A stretch of DNA of 64,000 nt from an uncultured Eubacteriales bacterium. Its GTDB lineage: Bacteria > Bacillota > Clostridia > Oscillospirales > Oscillospiraceae. The notes under the pieces were generated by a model. That model was given only the letters and a program-made list of their open reading frames with translations, had not been told where the DNA came from and did no database searches. The DNA lies in the NCBI GenBank assembly GCA_900546515.1, contig URDG01000002.1, positions 66,502 to 130,501 of the forward strand, given 5' to 3'. Of the stretch, positions 8,666 through 16,879 are shown piece after piece (the stretch's first letter is position 1; each line of letters opens with the position of its first letter). The position numbers were made by a program, and so were the translations under genes.

Positions 8666-9483
8666 ACGAGCTTATAAACATGTTCTCATATCACTTCATG
8701 CAGCGCGCCCTTGTGGTGGGCGTGCTGGTGTCGCTGTGTGCGGCGCTTCTGGGCGTATCTCTCGTGCTCAAGCGCTATTCCATGATCGGCGACGGTCTTT
8801 CGCACGTCGGCTTCGGCGCCCTTGCGATCGCCTCCGCCCTCGGGCTTGCCCCATTGGCCGTCGCAGTCCCCGTTGTGGTCGTATCCGCGGTGCTTCTGCT
8901 GCGGCTGCGCAGGAGCAGCCGTATAAAGGGCGACGCCGCGATAGCCATGATCTCCAGCAGCGCGCTTGCGATTGGCGTGATAACGGTGTCGCTCACGACC
9001 GGCATGAACACCGAAGTCTCAAGCTACATGTTCGGCAGTGTTCTCTCGCTCAGCCGCGGCGATGCAATACTTTCCGTCATTCTCTCGGCAGCGGTGCTTG
9101 CGCTGTTCGTGCTGTTCTACCCGCGCATATTCGCCGTCACCTTTGACGAGGATTTCAGCCGCGCAACAGGAACAAACACCGATCTTTACAACACGCTGCT
9201 CGCCGTGCTCACCGCCGTCACGGTCGTGCTCGGCATGCGCATGATGGGCGCGCTGCTCATATCCAGCCTTATCATCTTTCCGGCGCTCTCGGCCATGCGT
9301 CTGTGCAGGAGCTTCAAGGCCGTTGTGATCACCGCCGCAGTCATATCCGCCGTGTGCTTCATCGCCGGCATCATATGCTCATACTTTCTTGAAACGCCAA
9401 CCGGCGCAAGCGTCGTCGTGGCGGATCTGGCGGCCTTTGCCGCCGCGTCTGTCATAGGCAGACATCGCGTTCGGAAAGGTTGA
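8662..9483 (+). CDS. znuB: Metal ABC transporter permease
   Basis: 273-residue integral membrane protein of the ABC-3 permease family (ZnuB/MntC type), with about eight hydrophobic segments. The MIGDGLSHVGFGALAIA segment is the family's conserved cytoplasmic coupling region, and MMGALLISSLIIFPALSAM is the conserved seventh helix. It forms the membrane channel for the metal captured by the lipoprotein. It ends the operon; 130 bp follow before pckA. Confidence 0.93.
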   Translation: MNELINMFSYHFMQRALVVGVLVSLCAALLGVSLVLKRYSMIGDGLSHVGFGALAIASALGLAPLAVAVPVVVVSAVLLLRLRRSSRIKGDAAIAMISSSALAIGVITVSLTTGMNTEVSSYMFGSVLSLSRGDAILSVILSAAVLALFVLFYPRIFAVTFDEDFSRATGTNTDLYNTLLAVLTAVTVVLGMRMMGALLISSLIIFPALSAMRLCRSFKAVVITAAVISAVCFIAGIICSYFLETPTGASVVVADLAAFAAASVIGRHRVRKG

Positions 9484-9547
9484 ATTTTGACTAAAAATCG
9501 CCCCCAAAGGCTCCGGCAGAAGTCCGTTTTTTGTTTATGTATATGGC

Positions 9548-9576
9548 TTGACGCTTTTTGCGCCGAATGATATAAT
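9548..9576 (+). promoter_or_regulatory. Strong promoter of pckA
   Basis: TTGACG (9548-9553), 17-base spacer, perfect TATAAT (9571-9576), followed by an AAGGAGGT ribosome site just before the pckA start. Expected to be strong. Confidence 0.78.
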
Positions 9577-9614
9577 TTTGTCAAATAAAGAATATCTAAG
9601 GAGGTTCTTTTCAA

Positions 9615-11192
9615 ATGAAAAAAATAGCACCAATAGAGCTCGGCATCGCCGGCAGCGGCACCGCATACCGCAATCTTGCGCCTGCGCAGCTTGTTGAGGC
9701 TGCTCTCCGCCGCGGCGAAGGCACTCTCTCCGAGACCGGCGCTCTGGTCGTAAAGACCGGCAAGTACACCGGCCGCAGCCCTGACGACAAATTCATTGTC
9801 GACACTCCCGCAGTCCATGACGAGATCGCATGGGGCAAGATCAACGTCCCCATTGAGAAGGCAAAGTTCGATGCCATCAAGGCAAAGATCCTTGCATATC
9901 TGCAGAACAAAGAGATTTTCGTGTTCGACGGCTTTGCAGGCGCAGACCCCAAGTACACCAAGCGCTTCCGCATCATAAACGAGCTGGCAAGCCAGAATCT
10001 CTTCATCCACCAGCTGCTTATCCGTCCCACCGACGAGCAGCTTGACGATTACGTCCCGGATTATACTATTTACGCGGCTCCCGGCTTCAAGTGCATCCCC
10101 GAGGTCGACGGCGTCCACAGCGAGGCTGCCATCATAATCGACTATGAGGCTCACGAAGTCCTTATCTGCGGCACCGGCTACGCGGGCGAGATAAAGAAGA
10201 GCGTCTTCTCGGTCATGAACTATGTTCTCCCCAAGGAAGGCATCCTCTCCATGCACTGCTCCGCCAACATCGGCGACGACGGAAACAGTGCCGTGTTCTT
10301 CGGTCTGTCCGGCACCGGCAAGACCACTCTGTCCGCAGACCCCAACCGCAAGCTCATCGGCGACGACGAGCACGGCTGGTCCGCAGACGGCGTGTTCAAC
10401 ATTGAGGGCGGCTGCTATGCAAAGTGCATCGCGCTCGATCCCGAGCATGAGCCCGAGATCTACGGCGCTATCAAGTTCGGCGCGCTGATGGAGAACGTCA
10501 TCGTCGACGAGACCGGCAAGCCCGATTATTTTGACGGCTCCCTCACCGAGAACACCCGCGTCGGTTATCCCATCAACTATATCCCCAACGCCGCCATTCC
10601 CGGCGTCGGCGGTCAGCCCAAGACGGTCATATTCCTCACCGCCGATGCTTTCGGCGTGATCCCGCCCATCTCCAAGCTCGACAACGACAGCGCAATGTAT
10701 CACTTTGTCTCCGGCTACACCTCCAAGCTGGCCGGCACAGAGCGCGGCATCACCGAGCCTGTCACCACTTTCTCCACGCTTTTCGGCGCTCCCTTCTTCC
10801 CGCTCAATGCCTCCGTGTACGCACAGATGCTTGGTGAGAAGCTCAAGGAGACCGGTGCAAACGTGTTCCTCGTGAATACCGGCTGGTGCGGCGGCGCAGC
10901 AGGCACCGTTCCCAGAATGAAGCTCAAGTACACCCGCGCGATGGTCACTGCCGCACTTGCAGGCGAGCTTGACAATGTGGAGTACGAGCTTGACCCCATC
11001 TTTAACCTCAATATCCCCAAGACCTGCCCGAACGTTCCCTCCGAGGTTCTCAATCCCCGCAACGTCTGGACCGACAAGGCGAAGTATGAGGAGTCCGCAA
11101 AGGCTCTGGCGAAGAAGTTCCAGGAGAACTTCGCCAAGAAGTACCCCGATATGCCCGCGAACATCACGAACGCAGGCCCGAAGGCGGAGTGA
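9615..11192 (+). CDS. pckA: Phosphoenolpyruvate carboxykinase (ATP)
   Basis: 525 residues, full length. Catalyses oxaloacetate + ATP to PEP + CO2 + ADP, or the reverse carboxylation when fermenting anaerobes fix CO2 on the way to succinate. The ATP-type signature GLSGTGKTTLSADPNR lies at residues 230-245, followed by LIGDDEHGW, and TGRSPDDKFIVD near the N-terminus is the substrate-binding Arg region. Codon use is very uniform (AAG, GGC, CTC, ATC), unlike the neighbouring genes, as expected for an abundant enzyme. It has its own strong promoter and ribosome site, and a bidirectional terminator follows. Confidence 0.97.
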   Translation: MKKIAPIELGIAGSGTAYRNLAPAQLVEAALRRGEGTLSETGALVVKTGKYTGRSPDDKFIVDTPAVHDEIAWGKINVPIEKAKFDAIKAKILAYLQNKEIFVFDGFAGADPKYTKRFRIINELASQNLFIHQLLIRPTDEQLDDYVPDYTIYAAPGFKCIPEVDGVHSEAAIIIDYEAHEVLICGTGYAGEIKKSVFSVMNYVLPKEGILSMHCSANIGDDGNSAVFFGLSGTGKTTLSADPNRKLIGDDEHGWSADGVFNIEGGCYAKCIALDPEHEPEIYGAIKFGALMENVIVDETGKPDYFDGSLTENTRVGYPINYIPNAAIPGVGGQPKTVIFLTADAFGVIPPISKLDNDSAMYHFVSGYTSKLAGTERGITEPVTTFSTLFGAPFFPLNASVYAQMLGEKLKETGANVFLVNTGWCGGAAGTVPRMKLKYTRAMVTAALAGELDNVEYELDPIFNLNIPKTCPNVPSEVLNPRNVWTDKAKYEESAKALAKKFQENFAKKYPDMPANITNAGPKAE

Positions 11193-11220
11193 TCCGACAC
11201 CGTTTATAAAACACAAAAAA

Positions 11221-11252
11221 ACTCCGGAATCAATGTGATTCCGGAGTTTTTT
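11221..11252. terminator. Bidirectional terminator between pckA and the EgsA-like gene
   Basis: Perfect 12-bp stem (11221-11232 with 11236-11247), three-base loop, T-run on the plus strand and an A-run before the stem. It can end pckA and the convergent leftward cluster. Confidence 0.9.
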
Positions 11253-11266
11253 CATATCTGAAGCGT

Positions 11267-12631
11267 TTATATTCTTCCCTCTGCTCTGAGCTCGCTTATG
11301 ATGCTGTCCGCAAGCTGCTCAAGCACGCCGAGATCCCACGTCATCTGATACACCGTGTACCTCGCCCGCGTCTCTTTGCAGTAGAGATATGTATCTCTGA
11401 GCATATCTGCACTTATGCCTATATCCGCGGGATCGCACGGCACGCCTACCTTCTTGAGCACGCCGCGCAGCTTCTCCGACGAATATACGCCGCCGAGCAT
11501 GGATCTTATTTTATCCTGCTCCGCCTCTATTCTGTCTATCCTTTTCAGTCTGCCAGCCGTCGTATTCTTGCCGGACTTCTCTTCAAGCTCGATTATCGCG
11601 TCCGCCGCATTTCCGTAAGCTCTGCGTATCTCGCCCCTCCATGCCTCTTCGCTGTATGCGCGCGCCGTATCTCTCGCGGCGTCAAAGTCGATCTCCATCC
11701 CGCGCAGCTTCTCCACGAGTCTGAGTGCTAGCACCGTTCCGACCGCGACCTGCTCTCCATGCATGGCAAAATCTTTCCCCCGCTGTTCGCCGAGCACCTC
11801 CCAGTAGTGCGACATGTGGTGCTCTGCGCCGGATATGGCTCTCGAGCTGCCGTAGAGGCTTATCGTCGCCCCGGTCAGCAGCAGCGCGTTCATAAGGTTC
11901 CCAAGCGCCTCCGGCTTGCGTTCCCTTATATCATCCGTCTGCGCGAGTATGCCGTCCACATAATGCATAATGAGCGCGTCCATATTTTCGCAGTAGTGAT
12001 CCTCGTTTATAAGCGCGCCGAGATGCCAGTCATTGATGGCGTTCAGCTTTCCGATCAGATCGCCGAAGCCGGCCGCGGTCATTCTGTAGGGTGCACCGGA
12101 AAGAACATCCGTGTCGCCGATAATGACCTCGGTGCTGTGCGCCGGCATAGTCGCCTTGAGATTGTTGACGTTCATTATGCCAACAGAGGCCGAGAAGCCG
12201 TCCATCGGTGCTCCCGTGGGCACCGTAAAGCACGGCAGGCCGAGCTTGAAGCTTGAAAAGCGCAGCATGTCCGTTATCGATCCGGTGCCTACGCCGATCA
12301 TAAGGTCGCAGTCGTCGGGCTTGTTTATGACTATCTCGCCAAGCGTGGCCTCGTCAAATCCGAGGTGCCTTATTATCAGGACCAACGGCTCATATCCGTT
12401 CTCTTTGAGTACGCTCTCGCATTTTCTGCCCGCTATCTCATATGTGACTGCGTCGCAGAGCATATACGGCTTTTTGTACCCGCCCTCGCGTACATAGTCC
12501 GGCAGTGTATTTATCGCCCCGCTGCTGATGTTTATATGCTTTATCGGCGCATAGTGCGTCCTGCCGCAGCTGCATTCGAGCTTTACGTTGAGGTATTTAT
12601 CCACGCTCTGCGGCGCATCGTACATTTTCAT
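11267..12631 (-). CDS. egsA: EgsA/AraM-type sn-glycerol-1-phosphate dehydrogenase-like protein
   Basis: 454 residues, iron-containing alcohol dehydrogenase/dehydroquinate-synthase fold. Motifs seen: VGTGSITDMLRFSS (NAD-binding GGGS-like turn), PTGAPMDGFSASVGIM, GFGDLIGKLNAINDWHLG (metal-ligand Asp/His), and GAEHHMSHYWEV...HGEQVAVGT, where the two His-bearing segments bind the metal. In Bacillus EgsA/AraM reduces dihydroxyacetone phosphate to glycerol-1-phosphate; in many Clostridia homologues sit in sugar-catabolic clusters, so a different polyol or sugar phosphate is possible. It is the last gene of a leftward cluster with a SIS isomerase, a sugar kinase and a sulfatase. Name by family only. 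Confidence 0.82.
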   Translation of the reverse strand: MKMYDAPQSVDKYLNVKLECSCGRTHYAPIKHINISSGAINTLPDYVREGGYKKPYMLCDAVTYEIAGRKCESVLKENGYEPLVLIIRHLGFDEATLGEIVINKPDDCDLMIGVGTGSITDMLRFSSFKLGLPCFTVPTGAPMDGFSASVGIMNVNNLKATMPAHSTEVIIGDTDVLSGAPYRMTAAGFGDLIGKLNAINDWHLGALINEDHYCENMDALIMHYVDGILAQTDDIRERKPEALGNLMNALLLTGATISLYGSSRAISGAEHHMSHYWEVLGEQRGKDFAMHGEQVAVGTVLALRLVEKLRGMEIDFDAARDTARAYSEEAWRGEIRRAYGNAADAIIELEEKSGKNTTAGRLKRIDRIEAEQDKIRSMLGGVYSSEKLRGVLKKVGVPCDPADIGISADMLRDTYLYCKETRARYTVYQMTWDLGVLEQLADSIISELRAEGRI

Positions 12632-12652
12632 ATATTTTCACACTCCTGTATG

Positions 12653-13261
12653 TCAGTCGATGTGGTTGAGCAGCCGCTCTCCGACCTCCCCGCCCGGGTG
12701 TATGACCGCAAACTGCTCGCGCGTGTAGCCGGTCATCTGCATAAGGGCAATGCATATGGCGTCGAAGGTGGAGATCACCGCCAGCGTGCTTGAAGTTGCA
12801 AGCATGTTGAACCGGCACGGCTCCCGCTCTGCCTTCACTTTCATATATATATCAGCAGCCTGCGCTATTTTCGAATCCGGATTTTCAGACACACCTATCA
12901 GCTTTGCCTTCTTTGTCCGGCAGGCCGGTATCAGGTTCACCAGCTCCTGCGTATTGCCGCCTTTGCTGATGAGTATCAGAATATCATCCTCCTGCAGGAC
13001 GCCGAGTCCGCCGTGCACAGCGTCTGCCGGCGAGAGAAACAGCGCCGGTATCTCGATGCAGCAGAGCGAATGTGCAATCTTTTTCGCCGCCATTGCCGAG
13101 GTTCCGCAGCCGGAGAGTATCACCTTTCCCTTGCAGTTCTGCAGGGCTTTCGCCGTCTCAAGCACGGCCTTTTCGTCCAACACCTCCGTGAGTTTGCCTA
13201 TTGCATCCGCCTCCATGCTTATGCATCGGTTTACTTCCGATATGATTTCCTTGTCTGTCAC
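12653..13261 (-). CDS. SIS-domain sugar-phosphate isomerase (KpsF/GutQ-like)
   Basis: 202 residues, a single SIS domain with no CBS pair. VILSGCGTSAMAAKKIAHSL contains the GxGxS-type phosphosugar-binding turn, FLSPADAVHGGLGVLQEDD and LILISKGGNTQELVNLIP are typical of KpsF/GutQ arabinose-5-phosphate-isomerase relatives, and the C-terminus IHPGGEVGERLL matches the HPGGxLG motif of that group. Probably interconverts ketose and aldose phosphates; the sugar is unknown. It lies 21 bp upstream of the EgsA-like gene and 129 bp downstream of the kinase gene, all leftward. Confidence 0.85.
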   Translation of the reverse strand: MTDKEIISEVNRCISMEADAIGKLTEVLDEKAVLETAKALQNCKGKVILSGCGTSAMAAKKIAHSLCCIEIPALFLSPADAVHGGLGVLQEDDILILISKGGNTQELVNLIPACRTKKAKLIGVSENPDSKIAQAADIYMKVKAEREPCRFNMLATSSTLAVISTFDAICIALMQMTGYTREQFAVIHPGGEVGERLLNHID

Positions 13262-13390
13262 ACTGATCCTCCTTGATCATCGTCGAATATTGAGCATGCC
13301 TCCCGGCCTTTCAGCGCCGGGAGGCATGTTGTTGTACGTTTCTGCCGGTTTCATGCCGCCGGGTTTATGGCTGCCTCCGGCAGCCTACGG

Positions 13391-14350
13391 TCAGCCGCCG
13401 TCCGTTTCTCTCTTTGTTTCCCGTGTATACTGTTCAAGAAAACGAGCCTTGAAGCTGCACGTCGCCTGCTCTCCGGCATCCCACAGGGCCTCGACTGCCG
13501 CCCCGTACACCGGGGGCGCATCCTGCAGCACCAGCTTTGCTCCGGGAGCCGATTTTTCTCTTATCGCCTCGAAATACTCCGGATAGTGGGAAACTATTCC
13601 CCCTCCCGCAACGACATCAAAATCACCCTCGAAGCTTGTCTGCGCCGCATATGTCAGATCGGCCATAAGCGCGGCATGCCGCTGAAATATCTCCTCGCAT
13701 GCCTCGTCGCCGAGTCTGCGCCCTTCAAAAACGGCCTTAGCGAACGACGCTATATACGGCCGCCCGCCTCGATGAACTATCGGCGTCACATGGTCGTCTA
13801 TCGGCTGGCCTATAATACCGGCCAGCAGCTCGACAAGCACCGTGCTGCCGCGCCGTCCGTCTACTGCCCGCAGCGCCGCGCATATTGCGTCGTGTCCTAT
13901 CTCAAAGCCGCTGCCTCCGGTATCTATCAGATACCCCTTGCCTCCTATGTGCCGCAGAGGCTGCCCTTCGCGCCGGGCAAACAGGGATGAACCCGTGCCG
14001 CATATCATACCGCATCCGTCGGCATGGCCGAAAGCGCCCGAGATCAGGTTGTACCCGTCGTCTTCAAACCTTACGCTGCGTATCTTATAGCGCTTTTTTA
14101 CCGTATCCGAATATATGTCCCCGTTCGGCAGGGTACCTGCCACACCGCCGAAAAGCGTATCGATCTCTCCCGGCGCCTGCGTGTAAACCGTGTCGATCGT
14201 TTTTATCATTCGCTCAAGCGCTTCTCCGCAGCCAAGGTCTGTCGGGTTGTTTCCCGGTCCGACAAAGCGCGTGATAATATTCCCCTCGCAGTCAAAGAGC
14301 ACGGCATCGGTTTTTGTTCCTCCGCCGTCAATAGCTATGCAATACTTCAT
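13391..14350 (-). CDS. BadF/BadG-family sugar kinase (N-acetylglucosamine kinase-like)
   Basis: 319 residues, ASKHA ATPase fold. The phosphate-1 loop AIDGGGTKTDAVLFD starts the protein; GCGMICGTGSSLFAR is phosphate-2; GGSGFEIGHDAICAAL and AGGGIVSHYPEYF follow as expected for the BadF/BcrA/GlcNAc-kinase group. It likely phosphorylates an amino sugar or a related monosaccharide in the cytoplasm. It begins 14 bp after the sulfatase gene, which suggests that the desulfated sugar is its substrate; that link is inference. Confidence 0.85.
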   Translation of the reverse strand: MKYCIAIDGGGTKTDAVLFDCEGNIITRFVGPGNNPTDLGCGEALERMIKTIDTVYTQAPGEIDTLFGGVAGTLPNGDIYSDTVKKRYKIRSVRFEDDGYNLISGAFGHADGCGMICGTGSSLFARREGQPLRHIGGKGYLIDTGGSGFEIGHDAICAALRAVDGRRGSTVLVELLAGIIGQPIDDHVTPIVHRGGRPYIASFAKAVFEGRRLGDEACEEIFQRHAALMADLTYAAQTSFEGDFDVVAGGGIVSHYPEYFEAIREKSAPGAKLVLQDAPPVYGAAVEALWDAGEQATCSFKARFLEQYTRETKRETDGG

Positions 14351-14364
14351 AATATCTCCGATCC

Positions 14365-15786
14365 TCAGTCAAGGTCTATCTTGTATTCGTTCGGTATTGC
14401 CGCCATTTCCTCCTTGTGCAGGTAGAGGTGATCCATCCTGCCCGGATAATGCGGATGCGTTTTTGTGACCTTTTCATATGTAACGCTGCTTTTGGCCTTG
14501 TTTACATCGCTGTTCATGTAGCCGTCGAGCAGCGCCTTCATTTCCCGCACAACAGGGCTGCCCTCATCATAGCACTCGTGCTCCTCCGGGATATGGTCGA
14601 AGAAGAAATATCTGTTCTCTGCCGCACGGTAGATGAGCTTGTTCTTCCCGTCCGTCACCATGTACATTCCGACATCACCGCAGCCATGCTGTGAAAAAAC
14701 GTACTTTCTTTCATTCTGCGCAAAGAGATCCACGCCGTCGAATTCTTCTTTATCAAAGTCCGCTCCGGCATAGCTCAGCAGCGTCGGCGCAATATCCACA
14801 AGTGAACAGGCCTCGCTTATCAGCTCATGTCCTTTTCCCGGATACTTCACGATGAGCGGGACCCGGCAGGATGAATCCACCATTGTCCGCTTGCCTATCG
14901 CATTATAATCACCCATCATGTCGCCATGGTCGCTTGCAAAGACGATGAGCGTATCGTCATACATTCCCTTGTCCTTCAGCGCATTGATGATGCGCCCGAC
15001 CTGATAGTCCACGAAAGACACGCACGCATAGTAGAAATTCTTGCTGCGCAGTACATCCTGACGGCTCATATCAAGTCTTCTGCACGAGCAGCGCTCGCCT
15101 ATGAGCGAGGAAAAACGGCCGAATTCCTCTTCATCCGGAATGAACGGTTCAGGCGAATCCTCCCTGTAAAGCTTCTGCCACGGTGCAGGCGGACAATACG
15201 GCGGGTGAGGATGGATGAAAGACGAGAACAGGAACATTGGTTCGTCCGGGTCATGGTTTTCTATATACTCCACACTCATGCTGCCGATCCACTGCGTAGG
15301 GTGATCCTCCGGCGGGAGCTGGGATATCTGCGGCATATAGTACATTTCGCTGCGCATCCCGTTATAGTCAAACACCCACGGGTACTTTGCGCGTATATAC
15401 TCCATGTACTCATCGCCCTCGGCAGAAAGCTCCTCCTGCGGGTGACGCCTTGTAAAGCCAATACTGCCGTAAGGGTCCCACAGATAATGCATCTTGCCGA
15501 CACAGCAGCTGTCAAAGCCGCAGTCCGTTATCCGCTTGTAGAAGCCGCTTCCGTTATATATCTTGTCCGTATTATTGTTGTTGCAGCCGGTCGACGCCGG
15601 GTATTGTCCTGACATGAGAGACAGTCTCGCCGGTACGCACACAGGGGAAGGCGTAATGCACCTTTCAAAAACTACGGAATCCCGCGCAAGTGCATCCAGA
15701 TTCGGCGTCTGTATATGCGGATTGCCCAGAGCCGAGATCGTATCATAGCGCTGTTGGTCCGTAAACAGCATTAAAATATGTTTCAT
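14365..15786 (-). CDS. Type I sulfatase without signal peptide
   Basis: 473 residues of the alkaline-phosphatase-like superfamily. The N-terminal LFTDQQRYDT supplies metal ligands; CVPAR at residues 50-54 is the formylglycine motif CxPxR, with Cys50 the residue to be oxidised; VGKMHYL and FASDHGDMMGDY provide further active-site residues. There is no signal peptide or lipobox, so the enzyme is predicted cytoplasmic and would act on an imported sulfated sugar. A Cys-type sulfatase in an anaerobe needs a radical SAM maturase (anSME); none is in this window. It is the first gene of the leftward cluster and is divergent from a DeoR-type regulator. Confidence 0.9.
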   Translation of the reverse strand: MKHILMLFTDQQRYDTISALGNPHIQTPNLDALARDSVVFERCITPSPVCVPARLSLMSGQYPASTGCNNNNTDKIYNGSGFYKRITDCGFDSCCVGKMHYLWDPYGSIGFTRRHPQEELSAEGDEYMEYIRAKYPWVFDYNGMRSEMYYMPQISQLPPEDHPTQWIGSMSVEYIENHDPDEPMFLFSSFIHPHPPYCPPAPWQKLYREDSPEPFIPDEEEFGRFSSLIGERCSCRRLDMSRQDVLRSKNFYYACVSFVDYQVGRIINALKDKGMYDDTLIVFASDHGDMMGDYNAIGKRTMVDSSCRVPLIVKYPGKGHELISEACSLVDIAPTLLSYAGADFDKEEFDGVDLFAQNERKYVFSQHGCGDVGMYMVTDGKNKLIYRAAENRYFFFDHIPEEHECYDEGSPVVREMKALLDGYMNSDVNKAKSSVTYEKVTKTHPHYPGRMDHLYLHKEEMAAIPNEYKIDLD

Positions 15787-15824
15787 TACCTATGTTTCTC
15801 CCATAAATAAGGTTTCTGGATATA

Positions 15825-15848
15825 TTTCGTTTTGCTTATGAAACGAAA
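15825..15848. promoter_or_regulatory. Operator-like inverted repeat near sulfatase start
   Basis: Perfect 8-bp arms TTTCGTTT and AAACGAAA with an 8-base spacer, located downstream of the predicted leftward promoter, between it and the sulfatase ATG. The CGAAA half-site also occurs at the regulator's own promoter. Likely bound by the neighbouring DeoR-type protein. Confidence 0.6.
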
Positions 15849-15882
15849 CTTTTTTATTTTGTTTCATAATTTTTATGTTTAT

Positions 15883-15911
15883 ATATTATTATTTTACCGC
15901 CCGTTTGTCAA
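15883..15911 (-). promoter_or_regulatory. Promoter of the sulfatase-kinase-isomerase-dehydrogenase cluster
   Basis: Minus-strand TTGACA (15911-15906), 17 bases, TAATAT (15888-15883). Perfect -35 box. Confidence 0.6.
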
Positions 15912-15996
15912 ATGCTCTTTTCGCCTAAATATCTGACCGTTTTTTATATACATTGCACATATTTTTCGTTTTTTATTTAACGTGCATCGTATGTAA

Positions 15997-16024
15997 ATCG
16001 AAAGTTGACAATTTCGATACGAAA
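15997..16024. promoter_or_regulatory. Operator-like repeat over the DeoR-type gene promoter
   Basis: ATCGAAA (15997-16003), 8-base spacer, TTTCGAT (16012-16018), then a further CGAAA (16020-16024). The spacer contains the -35 box of the regulator gene, so binding would give autorepression. Same half-site and same 8-base spacing as the repeat at 15825. Confidence 0.6.
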
Positions 16025-16033
16025 TAATATAAT
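16005..16033 (+). promoter_or_regulatory. Promoter of the DeoR-type regulator
   Basis: Perfect TTGACA (16005-16010), 17-base spacer, perfect TATAAT (16028-16033), about 30 bases before the ATG. Confidence 0.75.
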
Positions 16034-16064
16034 TGCTGTATCTTAAAATAGAAAGCAGAAAAAT

Positions 16065-16817
16065 ATGGGAAAAAGCATTGACGCACGCCGTCAGGAAATA
16101 TTGGATCTTGTGAACCGCTGCGGAACGCTGGACTTTTCTCAGCTGAGGGAGAGCTTCCCCGGCATTTCGGACGTCACGCTGAGAAAAGATCTGCAATACC
16201 TCGACGACACACAGCAGGCTATACGCACTCACGGCGGCATAAAATCAATTCCTTCCGCGCTCAACTACTATTACCGTGCAAACGTCAACCACGAGCTGAA
16301 AAAGAGCATCGCCGCCAAGGCCTCCGCGCTCATCCGGCCCGGCGAATCGGTCTTCATCTCCGCCGGCACCACATGTGCAGAGCTTGCGCGCTGCCTGCCG
16401 GTCTTTCCGCTGAAGGTATGCAGCGACGGCGTTTATACCGTCATCAACATTGCAAATCTGCCCAACATATCCGTCGAGCTGATCGGCGGCGACGTGGATC
16501 TTAACATCATGCGCGTGGAGGGCATCTCCGTGCTCAACCAGCTTGAGCGCTGCCATTTTTCCACCGCATTTATGAGCGCGCTCTGTGTCGACGTCAATTA
16601 CGGCTTCGCCCACAACACTTCCATGACCGTTGCAATACTGGAAAAGGTCATTGAACACGCTGACCGGACTGTGATACTGCTCGACTCATCCAAATCGCGC
16701 GGCGGCTTTTATCCGCACACGCTCCCGCTCTCGTCCGTAGACATTCTCGTCACTGACGACGATTTTCCCGCCGATATCGCAGCGCAGCTTGAGGCCAAGG
16801 GCCTCACGATAATCTGA
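16065..16817 (+). CDS. DeoR/GlpR-family transcriptional regulator
   Basis: 250 residues. The N-terminus RRQEILDLVNRCGTLDFSQLRE...VTLRKDLQYLDD is the winged helix of the DeoR family, followed by IRTHGGI, the conserved linker. The C-terminal domain (from about residue 80) is the sugar-phosphate-sensing domain of ISOCOT fold, with FISAGTTCAELAR and VILLDSSKSR as family landmarks. Such proteins usually repress sugar catabolic genes and are released by a phosphorylated intermediate. It is transcribed away from the sulfatase cluster; repeated CGAAA sites in the shared gap suggest it controls both itself and that cluster. Confidence 0.9.
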   Translation: MGKSIDARRQEILDLVNRCGTLDFSQLRESFPGISDVTLRKDLQYLDDTQQAIRTHGGIKSIPSALNYYYRANVNHELKKSIAAKASALIRPGESVFISAGTTCAELARCLPVFPLKVCSDGVYTVINIANLPNISVELIGGDVDLNIMRVEGISVLNQLERCHFSTAFMSALCVDVNYGFAHNTSMTVAILEKVIEHADRTVILLDSSKSRGGFYPHTLPLSSVDILVTDDDFPADIAAQLEAKGLTII

Positions 16818-16827
16818 CCGCACGCAC

Positions 16828-16872
16828 AAAAAAACTGCCGCAAACCCCAAAAAAGTTTGCGGCAGTTTTTTT
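16828..16872. terminator. Bidirectional terminator between regulator and antiporter genes
   Basis: Perfect 13-bp stem (16833-16845 with 16855-16867), flanked by an A-run on the left and a T-run on the right, so it works for both convergent genes. Confidence 0.9.
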
Positions 16873-16879
16873 ATCGCTT

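Larger units (their letters stand above)
15787..16064. promoter_or_regulatory. Divergent control region between sulfatase cluster and DeoR-type regulator
   Basis: This AT-rich 278-bp gap has two outward promoters and two operator-like inverted repeats built on TTTCG/CGAAA half-sites, each described separately. No open reading frame of note lies in it. Confidence 0.7.

Noticed and set aside
9186..11255. 689-residue minus-strand open frame across pckA
   Set aside because: Exact antisense of pckA, a gene with strong codon bias; no ribosome site, low-complexity Gly/Ala/Val/Leu composition and no recognisable domain.
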